From Streptomyces sp. ISL-87 (GTDB lineage Bacteria > Actinomycetota > Actinomycetes > Streptomycetales > Streptomycetaceae): a stretch of DNA of 64,000 nt. Location: assembly GCF_018614095.1 (NCBI RefSeq), contig NZ_JAGGOY010000030.1:83090-147089 (forward strand), read 5' to 3'. The notes under the pieces were generated by a model that worked only from the letters and a program-made list of their open reading frames with translations, was not told where the DNA came from and searched no databases. The position numbers and the translations under genes are program-made. Each line of letters starts with the position of its first letter. The first letter of the stretch is position 1. This document shows, piece after piece, positions 17,282-26,340 of this stretch.

Positions 17282-17727
17282 GCGGCATCGACTACCCCCT
17301 CGCCCCGTTCAACGGCTGGTACATGGGCACCGAGATCGGCGCCCGCAACCTGGTCGACGAAGGCCGCTACAACCTGCTGCCCGCCGTCGCCGCGTGCCTC
17401 GGCCTGGACACCACCAATGAGAGCACGCTGTGGCGCGACCGCGCGCTGGTCGAGCTCAACGTCGCCATCCTGCACTCCTTCCAGGCCGCGGGCGCCCGGA
17501 TCAGCGACCACCACACCGAGTCCCGCCGCTTCCTCACGCACCTGGCCAAGGAGGAACGCCAGGGCCGCACCGTACCCGCGGACTGGAGCTGGATCGTCCC
17601 CCCGGTGTCGGGTGGCATCACCCCTGTCTTCCACCGCTACTACGACGACGCCGACCAGCGCCCCAACTTCTACCTCGACGGCCGCGACGGAGTATCGGAC
17701 CGGGGCGGATGCCCCCATCAGCAGTGA
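17279..17727 (+). pseudogene. Nitric oxide synthase oxygenase, C-terminal fragment
   Basis: The frame reads GGIDYPLAPFNGWYMGTEIG, ARNLVDEGRYNLLP, WRDRALVELNVAILHSF, ISDHHTESRRF and ADWSWIVPPVSGG, then TPVFHRYYD. This is the conserved C-terminal half of bacterial NOS oxygenase, including the substrate/pterin-side PFNGWYMGTEIG and DHHT-S blocks. The N-terminal half with the haem-ligating cysteine is missing: the sequence joins a cupin fragment in another frame at about 17275-17281. With no start codon of its own and no haem thiolate, it cannot be an active NOS. The ancestor probably carried an intact nos gene lost by a deletion. Confidence 0.85.
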
Positions 17728-17746
17728 CGCCGACGTACCGGCGCCG

Positions 17747-18085
17747 CTACTGCGGCAGGCCGAGCACCAGGAGGATCACGGTCAGCGGCGGGAGCAGCGC
17801 GCACCACCCCACCGCCCGGCGCGCGGTGGCGAAGCGGCGACGACCCGGAATGAGCCAGGACGCCAGGAGCAGTGCGGGTGTGGCGGTGAAGGTCGCGAAC
17901 AGGGCGCCGCTGACGACTCCGAGGGTCTGATCCAGGGCGAGGGAGCAGTTGTCGGGCCCGCAGCTGTCCGTGGCCATCGGAGCGAGTCCGCCGAACAGGA
18001 GCGCCACCGGTACGAGGATCACGGCGAGCACCGTGACCCACACGGGTGCCGCCGAGGAGTTTTCGTCAGGGTTCAGGTCGTTCAT
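17747..18085 (-). CDS. Small integral membrane protein
   Basis: 112 residues with three hydrophobic segments: VWVTVLAVILVPVALLFGG, VVSGALFATFTATPALLLAS and AVGWCALLPPLTVILLVLG. Between the first two lies DSCGPDNCS, two cysteines that may pair outside the membrane. No recognised family. Converges on the NOS remnant, 19 bases apart. It may be monocistronic: upstream genes on the same strand end 95 bases away. Confidence 0.6.
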   Translation of the reverse strand: MNDLNPDENSSAAPVWVTVLAVILVPVALLFGGLAPMATDSCGPDNCSLALDQTLGVVSGALFATFTATPALLLASWLIPGRRRFATARRAVGWCALLPPLTVILLVLGLPQ

Positions 18086-18179
18086 GAGGCCAGTGAACCG
18101 CCTGGCCGGGCCGGAACACCTCGGGCCGCGTACTCAGGCGGCGGTGGTGGTCGTACTCATGTTTCCCCCCGGGCATCGG

Positions 18180-19127
18180 TCAGCGGGTCGGGGGAGGGGT
18201 GTGGACGCGGATGCGGAGCTGCTCGGTGAGAGCGTCTCCGAGGGCGGGGTCCGCGGGACCGCTGTGGTCGATGCCGAGCTGGGCCGCCAGGTCGGTGGTG
18301 TGGAGGAGGGCGGCGGCCTCCAGGAGCCGGGCGTAGGCGTCGGCGGCGCCGCGGACGCGCCGGCGAGCGGTCAGGGCGAGCACGGCGGCGAGCGGGGCGG
18401 CGGGCCACCACCACGCGGTCAGCGGGGCGTACAACAAGGCCCAGCCACCCAGGGTGGTGGCGCGGGTCAGGGCCTGTTCGGCGGCGGTGATCTCGGTGCG
18501 GGTGTCCTCGGGCAGGGTGAGCCACAGGTGGGGCCACAGGACGGCGAGGTCCAGGTGGTGATCGCGCTCCAGGCGGACGGCGACGGCGTGGATGCGGTCG
18601 CCGCTCCAGGTGGGCCGGTCCGGCGCCTCGGCTGAGATACGCAGCATCGCGTGGTGCGCGGCCCGGCGTGGAGCGGGGTCGGCCCGGCGCTGGTCGAGGG
18701 CGAAGGCGCGGGCGTCGGCGTCGAGTTGTTGCCCGTAGCGGTGCGCGGCGGCGGTCCATCGGGCGTGGCGGCGGTTGACGCGGGTGTGCGCCCAGAACCG
18801 CAGCGGGCGCGGCCAGGTGCGCCAGTCGGCCGCCAGCGCGGTGTGCTGGACCAGCGTAGCGAGGCCCTGCGCAGCCAGGCCGGCCGTCGCCGCGACGGCG
18901 AGGACCACGCCGAGCAGGACGGCCTGTCCGCCGAGGGTGGTTGCCGCGGGCGTCTGCGCCCAGTGGGTGATCCGGTCGGTGAGGCGGGCGTGGTCCAGGG
19001 CGTGAGCCTGCCCGAGGGTCTTGGCGGCTGTGGCGATCGCCAGGAAGAGCGCCCCGGGCAGGACCAGCAGCGTCAGCCAGCGCTCGGCGAGTTTCTGCCC
19101 CAGGACGCCGAGGAACCCGTCCACCAC
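18180..19127 (-). CDS. Membrane protein of a CHAT-linked gene pair
   Basis: 315 residues from GTG-GTG at 19127. Hydrophobic helices near the N-terminus (LTLLVLPGALFLAIATAA), at ~55-85 (VLLGVVLAVAATAGLAAQGL) and at ~230-255 (WALLYAPLTAWWWPAAPLAAV), with Arg-rich cytoplasmic segments and a soluble C-terminal tail. It overlaps the preceding gene by one base (TAGTG), so the two are coupled, and both are divergent from the TPR-CHAT protease. Bacterial conflict systems often combine a CHAT or caspase protease with membrane and adaptor partners; a role as membrane effector or sensor is inference. No named family recognised. Confidence 0.6.
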   Translation of the reverse strand: MVDGFLGVLGQKLAERWLTLLVLPGALFLAIATAAKTLGQAHALDHARLTDRITHWAQTPAATTLGGQAVLLGVVLAVAATAGLAAQGLATLVQHTALAADWRTWPRPLRFWAHTRVNRRHARWTAAAHRYGQQLDADARAFALDQRRADPAPRRAAHHAMLRISAEAPDRPTWSGDRIHAVAVRLERDHHLDLAVLWPHLWLTLPEDTRTEITAAEQALTRATTLGGWALLYAPLTAWWWPAAPLAAVLALTARRRVRGAADAYARLLEAAALLHTTDLAAQLGIDHSGPADPALGDALTEQLRIRVHTPPPTR

Positions 19128-19522
19128 TACAGCCGCTCCCGGCGCAGCGCCCGGCCGCTGATGCGGCAGGGGCGCGCGCCGGGGCCGTCGGGCCAGCTGT
19201 AGCGCGAGCACTGGCCCGTCGGGCACAGCAACACCCAGGCCTCGGGCGCGGCCGAGTCGATCCCGATCGGACTCAAGCCCCGCACCCGGCCCTGGATTCC
19301 CGCCGCGTCGCCCGCGGCCAGCAGCGCCTCGTGCAGCGCGGCCAGTGGCGCGGTCAGATCCACTCGGTCGAGCAGCGCCGCCATCAGGCGATCGAGGGGC
19401 GCCGCGCCGCCCCCGGCGCCGTGTGCCGCCTCCAGGTTCGCGCGGATGCGTTCCACCTGGTCGCACACGTACGCCAGTTCCTCGCGCTGCTCGGCGCTGC
19501 GGCCGTCGTGCAGGTCGGTCAC
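19127..19522 (-). CDS. Small cysteine-motif adaptor-like protein
   Basis: 131 residues, GTG at 19522 with GGGGAGG six bases upstream. The N-terminal half is helical (EELAYVCDQVERIRANLEA, RLMAALLDRVDL, LAALHEALLAAGD), similar in size to the effector-associated helical domains of actinobacterial conflict systems. The C-terminal part reads WVLLCPTGQCSRYSW followed by ARPCRISGRALR; the C-x4-C-x(n)-C pattern suggests a small zinc-ribbon-like module, though only three cysteines are clear. Coupled to the membrane protein and divergent from the TPR-CHAT gene. Confidence 0.6.
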   Translation of the reverse strand: MTDLHDGRSAEQREELAYVCDQVERIRANLEAAHGAGGGAAPLDRLMAALLDRVDLTAPLAALHEALLAAGDAAGIQGRVRGLSPIGIDSAAPEAWVLLCPTGQCSRYSWPDGPGARPCRISGRALRRERL

Positions 19523-19654
19523 TCCATGCCTCCCCGTTCGTCGCCGAGCCCCTCGGCGCGCTGCTGTGCGGCTACCGTGTCCGAATTTGACCGGCTCGGC
19601 CAACTTGCCGTCTATCTTTCACAGTTGATGATGTCGCAGTGAGGGGTGGGGCGC

Positions 19655-22600
19655 ATGCGAAAGCGTGAAGAGCTGCTGGCAGCGGTGCGGGCGCGGGTGG
19701 AGCGGGTGGCCGCCACGGGAGACCCGTCCGCCGTGCTGGAGCCGACCGCGCTCGACGAGGCACGCCGCCTGGAGGAAGACATCGCCCACGACACGGGCGT
19801 ACCGGATCAGGAAGCCCAGCGTGCCCTGGGCTGGCTCCACTACCGCCGTGCTCAGGCGCTCGGACCAGGGCAGGGCGAACAGGACCGGGAGGCCGCGGTC
19901 CGCTTCTTCGGGTGGTCCTTCGTTGTGGGAGTGGACAGCCTGCCTCAGCCGCTGCTCACTGCCCTCGCCGCACAGGCGGCCTATGCCGCGGAGGGCCTGC
20001 TCGATCTCGCATTGCGCGCCAAGGATCCCGCACTTCTGACATCGGCCGTGACATTGCTCGGACGTATCGTGCGCAACCTCCCCGACGGCCACCCCGACCG
20101 CGCCAGATGCGAGTCCAACCTCGGTTCCGCCCTTTGCGAGAGGTTCGAGCGGACGGGGGAGCTGGCGGATCTGAACGAGGCGGTGGAGCTGAGTCGTGCC
20201 GCCGTCCGGGCGACCGCCGACGACCACCCCGAGCGTGCGGGCCGCCTGACCAACCTGGGCACCGCCCTGCGCGCGCGGTTCAACCGCATCGGTGACCTCA
20301 GGGACTTGGACGAGGCGGTGGAGGCGAACCGAGACGCCGTGCAGTCCGCGCCGCCCGACTACCCCGACCGTGGGCGCGTCCTGTCCAACCTCGGCGTCGC
20401 CCTGTGGGCGCGGTACGAGCGGATGGGGGACCCGGCGGACCTGAACGAGGCGGTGGAGCTGGGTCGTGCCGCCGTCCGGGCGACCGCCCACGACCACCCC
20501 GAGCGGGCGGGCCGCGTGTCCAACCTCGGTATCGCCTTGTGGGCGCGGTACCAGCGCACGGGGGAGCTGGCGGATCTGGATGAGGCGGTGGAGCTGGGTC
20601 GTGCCGCCGTCCGGGCGACCCCACCCGACCACCCCAACCTCGCCATCCGCCTGACCAACCTCGGCAACGCCTTGGAGGCCCGGTTCGAACATGTCGGGGA
20701 GTCGGGGGACCTGGACGACGCGGTGGAGACGCGGCGCGCCGCCGTCCGCGCCGCGCCCCGCCACCACCCCATCCGGGCGGGCCTCCTCTCCAACCTCGGT
20801 ATCGCCTTGAAGGTGCGGTTCGAGCGGATGGGGGAGTCCGCGGATCTGGATGAGGCGGTGGAAGCGGGCCGTACCGCGGTCCGGGCGACCCCACACGACC
20901 ACCCGGCCCTCGCCATGCGGATGTCGAGCCTCGGCAACGCCCTGCGCGCGCGGTTCGAGCACGCGGGAGACCTCAAGGATCTCGACGAGGCGGTGCAGGT
21001 GAGCCGAGGTGCCGTCGAGGCCACCCCGCACGACCACCCCAACTACGCCAAGTGCCTGTCCAACCTCGGGATCGCCCTGCGTGCGCGGTTCGAGCGCACG
21101 GGGGACCTCAAGGATCTGGATGAGGCGGTGGAGATCGGTCGCGCGACCGTCGGGATCTCCCCGGACGACCACCCCGACCACGCGACACACCTGAACAGGC
21201 TCGCCAACGCCCTGCGGGTGCGGTCCGAGCGAACTGGCGGACCGGCCGACCGGGAAGAGGCGGTGTCCCTCTGGGAGCGGGCGGTCGAGGTGGAGACGGG
21301 CCCGCCGTCGATGCGGCTCCATGCGGCGCGTGCGGCGGCGATGCTGGCTGCCGACTCGGAGCCCGGCCGGGCGGCCGGGCTCCTGGAGCGGGCCGTGCTG
21401 ATGCTGCCTACGATCGCACCACGTCGACTGCGGCGCGGTGACCAGCAGCACGCCCTCGACAGCCGCAAAACCGCGGGTCTCACCGCCGACGCGGCCGCCC
21501 TGGCCCTGGCGGACACGAGCGGCACCTCGGGGGAACGGGCCGCCCGGGCACTGCGCCTGCTGGAGGCCGGACGCGCCGTACTCCTGTCCCAAGCGCTGGA
21601 CAGCCGAAGTGACCTGACCGACCTGCGCGACCAGTACCCCCACCTGGCCGCACATTTCTCCGAGCTGCGCGAGCTGTTGGACCAGGACCCCGCCACGGCG
21701 GCCACCGCGACCGGTGCGGACCGGCGAGGGAGGACGGGACGTGAGCGCCACCAGCTGGTGGCGGAACTGGACGAATTGCTGGGGCGCATTCGAACCTGCG
21801 AAGGGTTCGCCGCCTTCGGCCTGCCCCCCACCCTCGACGACCTCCTGGCCGAAGCCGCGCACGGCCCCGTGGTGACGTTCAACATCAGCCAATACCGCAG
21901 CGACGCGCTCCTGCTCACCCGCGATGGCGTCACCTCATGCCCGCTGCCCGGACTCAGTCTGGACACCGTCCTCGACCGGGTCACCGCCTTCCGCGGGGCA
22001 CTGGCCGAGGCGGCAGCGCCCGACGGCGACCGGGTGACGGCGCAGCGGGCGCTGCGTCAGATCCTGGAATGGCTCTGGGAGACGGCGGCCGAGCCGGCCC
22101 TCACCGCCCTGGCTGCCTCGAGCGAAGTGAGTACTCCCTCCCAGAACGGGGAAGCGCTGCCACGCGTGTGGTGGGCACCGGGCGGGCTCCTCGGGCTGCT
22201 GCCCCTGCATGCCGCCGGCCACCACACCGACCCCCAGGACGGCCCTGGCCGCCGTACCGTTCTGGACCGGGTGATCTCCTCCTACACCCCCACCATCCGC
22301 GCCCTGCGCCACGCGCGTCGGCGCCGTTCCCGGCCCGCCGACCAGCTGCCCGCCGACCAGCCGCGGTCCCTGGTCGTCGCCATGCCGACCACCCCCGGCC
22401 ATACCCCGCTGCCCTACGTCGCGGAGGAAGCCCGCCGGATCCGGGAGCTCCTGCCCCGCCCGGTGCAGCTCACCGAACCCGCCCCGGCACCCGACGGCAC
22501 CGCTCTCCCTCCCAGCGCCGACACCCCGACCGCCACCGCCCAAACCGCCGACTTCCCGACCGCCGACTTCCCGACCGCCGCGACCGTCCTCGCCCGCCTC

Positions 22601-23050
22601 CCCGAGTGCGCGATCGCCCACTTCGCCTGTCACGGCGCGAGCGACGGGACCGACCCGTCTCGGAGCATGCTCCTCCTTCACGACCACGCCACCACACCGC
22701 TGACCGTCTCCGCGCTGGCCCAGGTCAATCTCGAGCGCGCCCGGCTCGCCTATCTCTCCGCCTGTGACACCGCGAGCCTCAGATCGGGCCCGATCGACGA
22801 GGCCATCCACCTCACCAGCGCTTTCCAGCTCGCCGGCTTCCCCCACGTCGTCGGAACGCTGTGGCCGATCGACGACCGCCTGGCCGTCGAGGTCGCCGAG
22901 TCCTTCTACACGCACCTGACCACCGGCCCGGCCGGAACGCTCGACCCGGATCAGGCCGCCACGGCCTTGCACCACACCATTCGAGCGGTGCGTGACCGCT
23001 ACCCGGCGACCCCCTCGCTCTGGGCGGCCTACCTCCATGCCGGCGCGTGA
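19655..23050 (+). CDS. TPR-repeat CHAT-domain protease
   Basis: 1131 residues. ATG at 19655 with GAGGGG eight bases upstream. Residues ~150-530 are nine near-identical 45-residue TPR-like units, each containing NLG-x-ALRARFERTG...DLDEAVE and a DHP turn. The C-terminal ~330 residues are a CHAT (caspase-HetF-associated-with-TPR) peptidase: catalytic His993 in AHFACHG and Cys1037 in YLSACDTA, with IDEAIHLTSAFQLAGFPHVV and GTLWPIDD completing the fold. CHAT proteases cleave partner proteins after activation; the TPR array is the likely sensor. Divergent from the two-gene membrane/adaptor unit, so probably one system. It lacks a signal peptide, so acts in the cytoplasm. Confidence 0.88.
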   Translation: MRKREELLAAVRARVERVAATGDPSAVLEPTALDEARRLEEDIAHDTGVPDQEAQRALGWLHYRRAQALGPGQGEQDREAAVRFFGWSFVVGVDSLPQPLLTALAAQAAYAAEGLLDLALRAKDPALLTSAVTLLGRIVRNLPDGHPDRARCESNLGSALCERFERTGELADLNEAVELSRAAVRATADDHPERAGRLTNLGTALRARFNRIGDLRDLDEAVEANRDAVQSAPPDYPDRGRVLSNLGVALWARYERMGDPADLNEAVELGRAAVRATAHDHPERAGRVSNLGIALWARYQRTGELADLDEAVELGRAAVRATPPDHPNLAIRLTNLGNALEARFEHVGESGDLDDAVETRRAAVRAAPRHHPIRAGLLSNLGIALKVRFERMGESADLDEAVEAGRTAVRATPHDHPALAMRMSSLGNALRARFEHAGDLKDLDEAVQVSRGAVEATPHDHPNYAKCLSNLGIALRARFERTGDLKDLDEAVEIGRATVGISPDDHPDHATHLNRLANALRVRSERTGGPADREEAVSLWERAVEVETGPPSMRLHAARAAAMLAADSEPGRAAGLLERAVLMLPTIAPRRLRRGDQQHALDSRKTAGLTADAAALALADTSGTSGERAARALRLLEAGRAVLLSQALDSRSDLTDLRDQYPHLAAHFSELRELLDQDPATAATATGADRRGRTGRERHQLVAELDELLGRIRTCEGFAAFGLPPTLDDLLAEAAHGPVVTFNISQYRSDALLLTRDGVTSCPLPGLSLDTVLDRVTAFRGALAEAAAPDGDRVTAQRALRQILEWLWETAAEPALTALAASSEVSTPSQNGEALPRVWWAPGGLLGLLPLHAAGHHTDPQDGPGRRTVLDRVISSYTPTIRALRHARRRRSRPADQLPADQPRSLVVAMPTTPGHTPLPYVAEEARRIRELLPRPVQLTEPAPAPDGTALPPSADTPTATAQTADFPTADFPTAATVLARLPECAIAHFACHGASDGTDPSRSMLLLHDHATTPLTVSALAQVNLERARLAYLSACDTASLRSGPIDEAIHLTSAFQLAGFPHVVGTLWPIDDRLAVEVAESFYTHLTTGPAGTLDPDQAATALHHTIRAVRDRYPATPSLWAAYLHAGA
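20110..21240 (+). repeat. In-frame 135-bp tandem repeats encoding TPR units
   Basis: Nine units of about 135 bases (45 codons) run through the CHAT protease gene. Adjacent units share long stretches at DNA level (gcggtggagctgggtcgtgc and gccgtccgggcgacc recur), so the array can expand or contract by recombination without shifting the frame. Confidence 0.8.
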
Positions 23051-23368
23051 ACAAAAAGGGGCAAGCGCGCCAGAACGGCGCGCTCGCACACAAACGACCT
23101 ATGAAACGGGCTCCCTGCGTCGGCATTGTCCGGATCAGGTGCTGGGGGTCGCGCTTCGGTCTCCCGACCGTTACGCCTCTCAGCCAGACCGTCGACGTCG
23201 GCCGCGGCGGACACCAAATCATTCCGCCCAAGTCGGCTACTCCGGTCGAGCTCCCTCGCTCGCCTCATAGGCCTGCTAACAGAATAGTCCTGTTTGCACC
23301 AGATGGAACGGCCTATGTCGGTATTTTTCATCGGCCTGGGGGAGGGGTGGCAACCCCGTGGGGCGTGG
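23051..23368. other. Gene-free interval between CHAT and YrdC-family genes
   Basis: 318 bases between convergent genes. A perfect 8-bp hairpin, AGCGCGCC/GGCGCGCT (23064-23084, 5-base loop), follows the CHAT stop by 13 bases and is a likely terminator. The remainder has lower GC in places (ttgcaccagatggaac, tatttttcat near 23325) and no open frame with coding character. A tRNA-like ttcgaatc string near 23374 belongs to the end of the neighbouring gene. Confidence 0.5.
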
Positions 23369-23989
23369 CTATTCGAATCGACTGGTGTCGCCCGCACCCC
23401 GGCGTACGATCTCGGCCTCGCCGCTGGAGAAGTCGATGACCGTGGTCGGCTCGGTCCCGCAGTCGCCGGAGTCGACCACGGCGTCCACCTCGTGGTCGAG
23501 CCGTTCCTTGATTTCCCAGCCCTGCGTCATCGGCTCGGCCTCGTCGGGCAGGAGCAGCGTGCTCGACAGCAGCGGCTCACCGAGTTCGGCGAGCAGCGCC
23601 TGGGTGGCGACGTGGTCGGGAATGCGGACCCCGACCGTCTTCTTCTTCGGGTGCAACAGCTGGCGCGGCACCTCCTTCGTCGCGGGGAGGATGAAGGTGT
23701 AGCTGCCGGGTGTGGCGGCCTTGATCGCGCGGAACACGTCGTTGTCGAAGTGCACGAACTGGCCCAGCTGCCCGAAGTTCTGGCACACAAGGGTGAAGTG
23801 ATGACGGTCGTCGAGGTTCCGGATCGACCGGATCCGGGATACGCCGTCGCGGTTTCCCAGCTGGCACCCGAGCGCGTAGCAGGAGTCCGTCGGGTACGCG
23901 ACGAGCCCGCCGGAGCGGATGCTGGCAGCGATGCTGCTGATCGTGCGCTGCTGAGGGTTCTGGGGGTGAACGTCGAAGTACTTCGCCAT
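23369..23989 (-). CDS. YrdC/Sua5/YciO-family protein (threonylcarbamoyl-AMP synthase-like)
   Basis: 206 residues. The fold signature is clear: GGLVAYPTDSCYALGCQ, an R-x-x-K-like region (IRSIRNLDDRHHFTL), PGSYTFILPATKEVP, GVRIPDH and the C-terminal STVIDF-like TTVIDFSSGEAEIVRRG. Sua5/YrdC enzymes make threonylcarbamoyl-AMP for the t6A modification of tRNAs. This protein lacks the Sua5 C-terminal domain, and KKKTVGVRIPDH is closer to the YciO branch, whose cellular role is less clear. Streptomycetes normally have a separate housekeeping copy near prfA, so this is probably an accessory paralogue. Confidence 0.8.
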   Translation of the reverse strand: MAKYFDVHPQNPQQRTISSIAASIRSGGLVAYPTDSCYALGCQLGNRDGVSRIRSIRNLDDRHHFTLVCQNFGQLGQFVHFDNDVFRAIKAATPGSYTFILPATKEVPRQLLHPKKKTVGVRIPDHVATQALLAELGEPLLSSTLLLPDEAEPMTQGWEIKERLDHEVDAVVDSGDCGTEPTTVIDFSSGEAEIVRRGAGDTSRFE

Positions 23990-24343
23990 CCGCTGAGCCT
24001 ACGGGATCGGGGCGCGGGCACTCCGATTGCGTGCGGGTGCCCCAACCAGGTGTCCGTGGCGCAGGCGGAATGCGGACATCATCCCCCTACGGGCCAAAGC
24101 GCAGGTGAACAACCGGAGTCGACGCCGGAGCCGTTCCCGGACTGGTCGGAGCCGCAACGGTCCGTATGGAAATGAACATTCCGCTCCTCTGGCGCCGTGC
24201 GGAAGCAGTGGCTGATTTCGATATATGAGGCATGTTGCCCTTTTATCGGACTGATAGTTTCCGCGAGTTGATCTTGCTGTCTCCCTGTCAGGGCCCATCG
24301 TGGGGCGGCGCGGCGACGGCACCACTCGCGCAAGGAACCCACA
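23990..24343. promoter_or_regulatory. Divergent intergenic region before phospholipase D
   Basis: 354 bases without a supported gene. A lower-GC island at about 24205-24265 (gatttcgatatatgaggc, cccttttatcgg) probably holds the phospholipase promoter, and AAGGA at 24332-24336 is the ribosome binding site for its TTG start. Both flanking genes read outward from here. Confidence 0.4.
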
Positions 24344-25954
24344 TTGCTCCGCCACTCGCTTTCCCGGCCGTCCCGCCTCGTCACCCGCGCCGCGGCAGCG
24401 GCCGTACTCATCGCCCTGCTGCCCGCCGTCCCGGCCACCGCCGCCGAGACACCGCACCTCGACGCCGTCGAGCAGGCACTGCGCCAGGTTTCCCCCGGCC
24501 TGGAAGGCCGCGTATGGGAGCGCACCAGCGGCAACTCCCTGGACGCGTCGGCGCCCGGCCGGGGCGACTGGCTGCTGCAGACCCCCGGCTGCTGGGGCGA
24601 CGACACCTGCGCCGCGCGGCCGGGAACGGAGCGTCTGCTCTCGAAGATCACCGAGAACATCTCCCAGGCGGAGCAGACCGTCGACATATCGACCCTCGCA
24701 CCCTTCCCCAACGGCGCGTTCCAGGACGCCGTCGTCGCCGGTCTCAAGGCCTCGGCCGCCGGCGGCAACAAGCTCAAGGTGCGCATCCTGGTCGGGGCCG
24801 CGCCGCTCTACCACATGAACGTGGTGCCGTCGAAGTACCGGGACGAGCTCGTCGCCAGGCTCGGAGCAGACGCGCGGAACATCGACCTCAACGTTGCCTC
24901 GATGACGACGTCCAAGACCGCGTTCTCCTGGAACCACTCCAAGATCCTCGTGGTCGACGGCCAGTCGGTGGTCACCGGCGGCATCAACAGCTGGAAGGAC
25001 GACTACCTGGACACCGCCCACCCGGTGGCTGACGTCGACCTCGCGCTCAAGGGTCCGGCGGCCGCCTCCGCAAGCCGCTACCTGGACGAACTGTGGTCCT
25101 GGACCTGCCAGAACAAGAGCAACATCGCCAGCGTCTGGTTCGCCTCCTCCAACGGCGCGGGCTGCATGCCGTCCCTGCCGAAGAGCACCGCGAGGACCCC
25201 GGCGCCCGCGGGCGACGCACCGGTGATCGCCGTCGGCGGACTCGGCGTCGGCATCATGCGCAACGACCCCGCCTCCACCTTCCGGCCGGTCCTGCCCACC
25301 GCCCCGGACACCAAGTGCGTCGTAGGCCTCCACGACAACACCAACGCCGACCGCGACTACGACACGGTCAATCCGGAGGAGAGCGCCCTGCGGACCCTGA
25401 TCTCCAGCGCCGACCGGCACATCGAGATCTCCCAGCAGGACCTCAACGCCACCTGCCCGCCGCTGCCCCGCTACGACATCCGCGTCTACGACGCCCTCGC
25501 CGCCAAGATGGCCGCCGGCGTGAAGGTCCGCATCGTCGTCAGCGACCCCGCCAACCGGGGCGCCGTCGGCAGCGGAGGCTACTCGCAGATCAAGTCCCTC
25601 TCCGAGATCAGCGACACCCTCCGCGACCGCCTCGCCCTGGTGACCGGAGACCAGCGCACGGCCCGCACCGCCATGTGCTCGAACCTCCAGCTGGCCACGT
25701 TCCGCAGCTCGGCCGCTGCGAAGTGGGCGGACGGCCATCCGTACGCGCAGCACCACAAGCTGGTCTCCGTGGACGACTCCGCCTTCTACATCGGGTCGAA
25801 GAACCTCTACCCCTCCTGGCTCCAGGACTTCGGCTACGTGGTCGAGAGCCCCGCCGCCGCCCAGCAGCTCACCACCCAGCTGCTGAACCCCCAGTGGCAC
25901 TACTCCCAGCCGACCGCCACCGTCGACTACGAACGCGGCATCTGCCAGGCCTGA
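24344..25954 (+). CDS. pld: Secreted phospholipase D
   Basis: 536 residues. TTG start with AAGGA seven bases upstream. Signal peptide to about residue 34 ([20 protein letters not shown]), mature protein starting near [21 protein letters not shown], the typical Streptomyces phospholipase D N-terminus. Two HKD motifs: NHSKILVVD (His198, Lys200, Asp205) and HHKLVSVDD (His470, Lys472, Asp477), with GGINSW and GSKNLYPSW after each. The enzyme hydrolyses phosphatidylcholine to phosphatidic acid and choline and catalyses transphosphatidylation through a phosphohistidine intermediate. The choline released could feed the betaine operon at 47-55 kb, which is inference. Confidence 0.95.
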   Translation: MLRHSLSRPSRLVTRAAAAAVLIALLPAVPATAAETPHLDAVEQALRQVSPGLEGRVWERTSGNSLDASAPGRGDWLLQTPGCWGDDTCAARPGTERLLSKITENISQAEQTVDISTLAPFPNGAFQDAVVAGLKASAAGGNKLKVRILVGAAPLYHMNVVPSKYRDELVARLGADARNIDLNVASMTTSKTAFSWNHSKILVVDGQSVVTGGINSWKDDYLDTAHPVADVDLALKGPAAASASRYLDELWSWTCQNKSNIASVWFASSNGAGCMPSLPKSTARTPAPAGDAPVIAVGGLGVGIMRNDPASTFRPVLPTAPDTKCVVGLHDNTNADRDYDTVNPEESALRTLISSADRHIEISQQDLNATCPPLPRYDIRVYDALAAKMAAGVKVRIVVSDPANRGAVGSGGYSQIKSLSEISDTLRDRLALVTGDQRTARTAMCSNLQLATFRSSAAAKWADGHPYAQHHKLVSVDDSAFYIGSKNLYPSWLQDFGYVVESPAAAQQLTTQLLNPQWHYSQPTATVDYERGICQA

Positions 25955-25984
25955 CGTGACCTGACCTGACCTGACCTGACCTGA
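25951..25984. repeat. Pentanucleotide CTGAC repeat
   Basis: About seven copies of a CTGAC unit (second copy GTGAC, last CTGAA) overlap the phospholipase D stop codon. A microsatellite of this kind is unusual in this GC-rich background. Confidence 0.8.
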
Positions 25985-25990
25985 AACGCG

Positions 25991-26025
25991 AAGTGGTGCC
26001 ACCGGAAGCTCCGGTGGCACCACTT
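25991..26025. terminator. Bidirectional terminator between phospholipase D and chaplin
   Basis: AAGTGGTGCCACCGGA (25991-26006) pairs perfectly with 26010-26025 over a 3-base loop, 16 pairs in all. It sits 36 bases after the pld stop and 10 bases before the convergent chaplin stop. Confidence 0.85.
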
Positions 26026-26035
26026 GCGGCGCCTG

Positions 26036-26272
26036 TCAGTCGTTGATGCAGACGTTGGCGGCCGCCGGGTTCAGCACCCCGATGATGTTGACGCTGTTGC
26101 CGCAGATGTTGATCGGAATGTGGATCGGCACCTGGACCACGTTGCCGGAGAGAACGCCCGGCGAGCCGATGGCGACGCCGTGGGCCTCGCTGTCAGCCGC
26201 AGCGGCACCGACACCGCCGAGCGTCGCGCTGAGAACCAGGCAAGCCACGGCGGCCACGGTACGGATCTTCAT
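26036..26272 (-). CDS. Short chaplin (hydrophobic aerial-hypha surface protein)
   Basis: 78 residues. Sec signal peptide through about residue 26 (AAVACLVLSATLGGVGAAAA), leaving a mature ~50-residue chaplin domain: GVAIGSPGVLSGNVVQVPIH, then IPINICGNSVNIIGVLNPA. The two conserved cysteines (57 and 75) should form the disulfide typical of chaplins. These proteins assemble into amyloid-like films that lower surface tension and coat aerial hyphae. It lacks a sortase motif, so it belongs to the short class (ChpD-H type). ATG at 26272 has GGGAG upstream. It lies 68 bases upstream of the VanW-family gene stop on the same strand. Confidence 0.93.
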   Translation of the reverse strand: MKIRTVAAVACLVLSATLGGVGAAAADSEAHGVAIGSPGVLSGNVVQVPIHIPINICGNSVNIIGVLNPAAANVCIND

Positions 26273-26340
26273 GTGGGTCTCCCATCGAATGAGGGTGTGC
26301 GGACCCATCCCACCGCAGAGCCGGTGTGAGGCCCCGGCAT

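Noticed and set aside
23365..23390. tRNA-like T-loop (ttcgaatc)
   Set aside because: No acceptor, D or anticodon arms can be drawn around it, and it is the 3' end of the YrdC-family gene.
25951..25984. CRISPR-like short repeats
   Set aside because: The units are 5 bases with no spacers, so this is a microsatellite.
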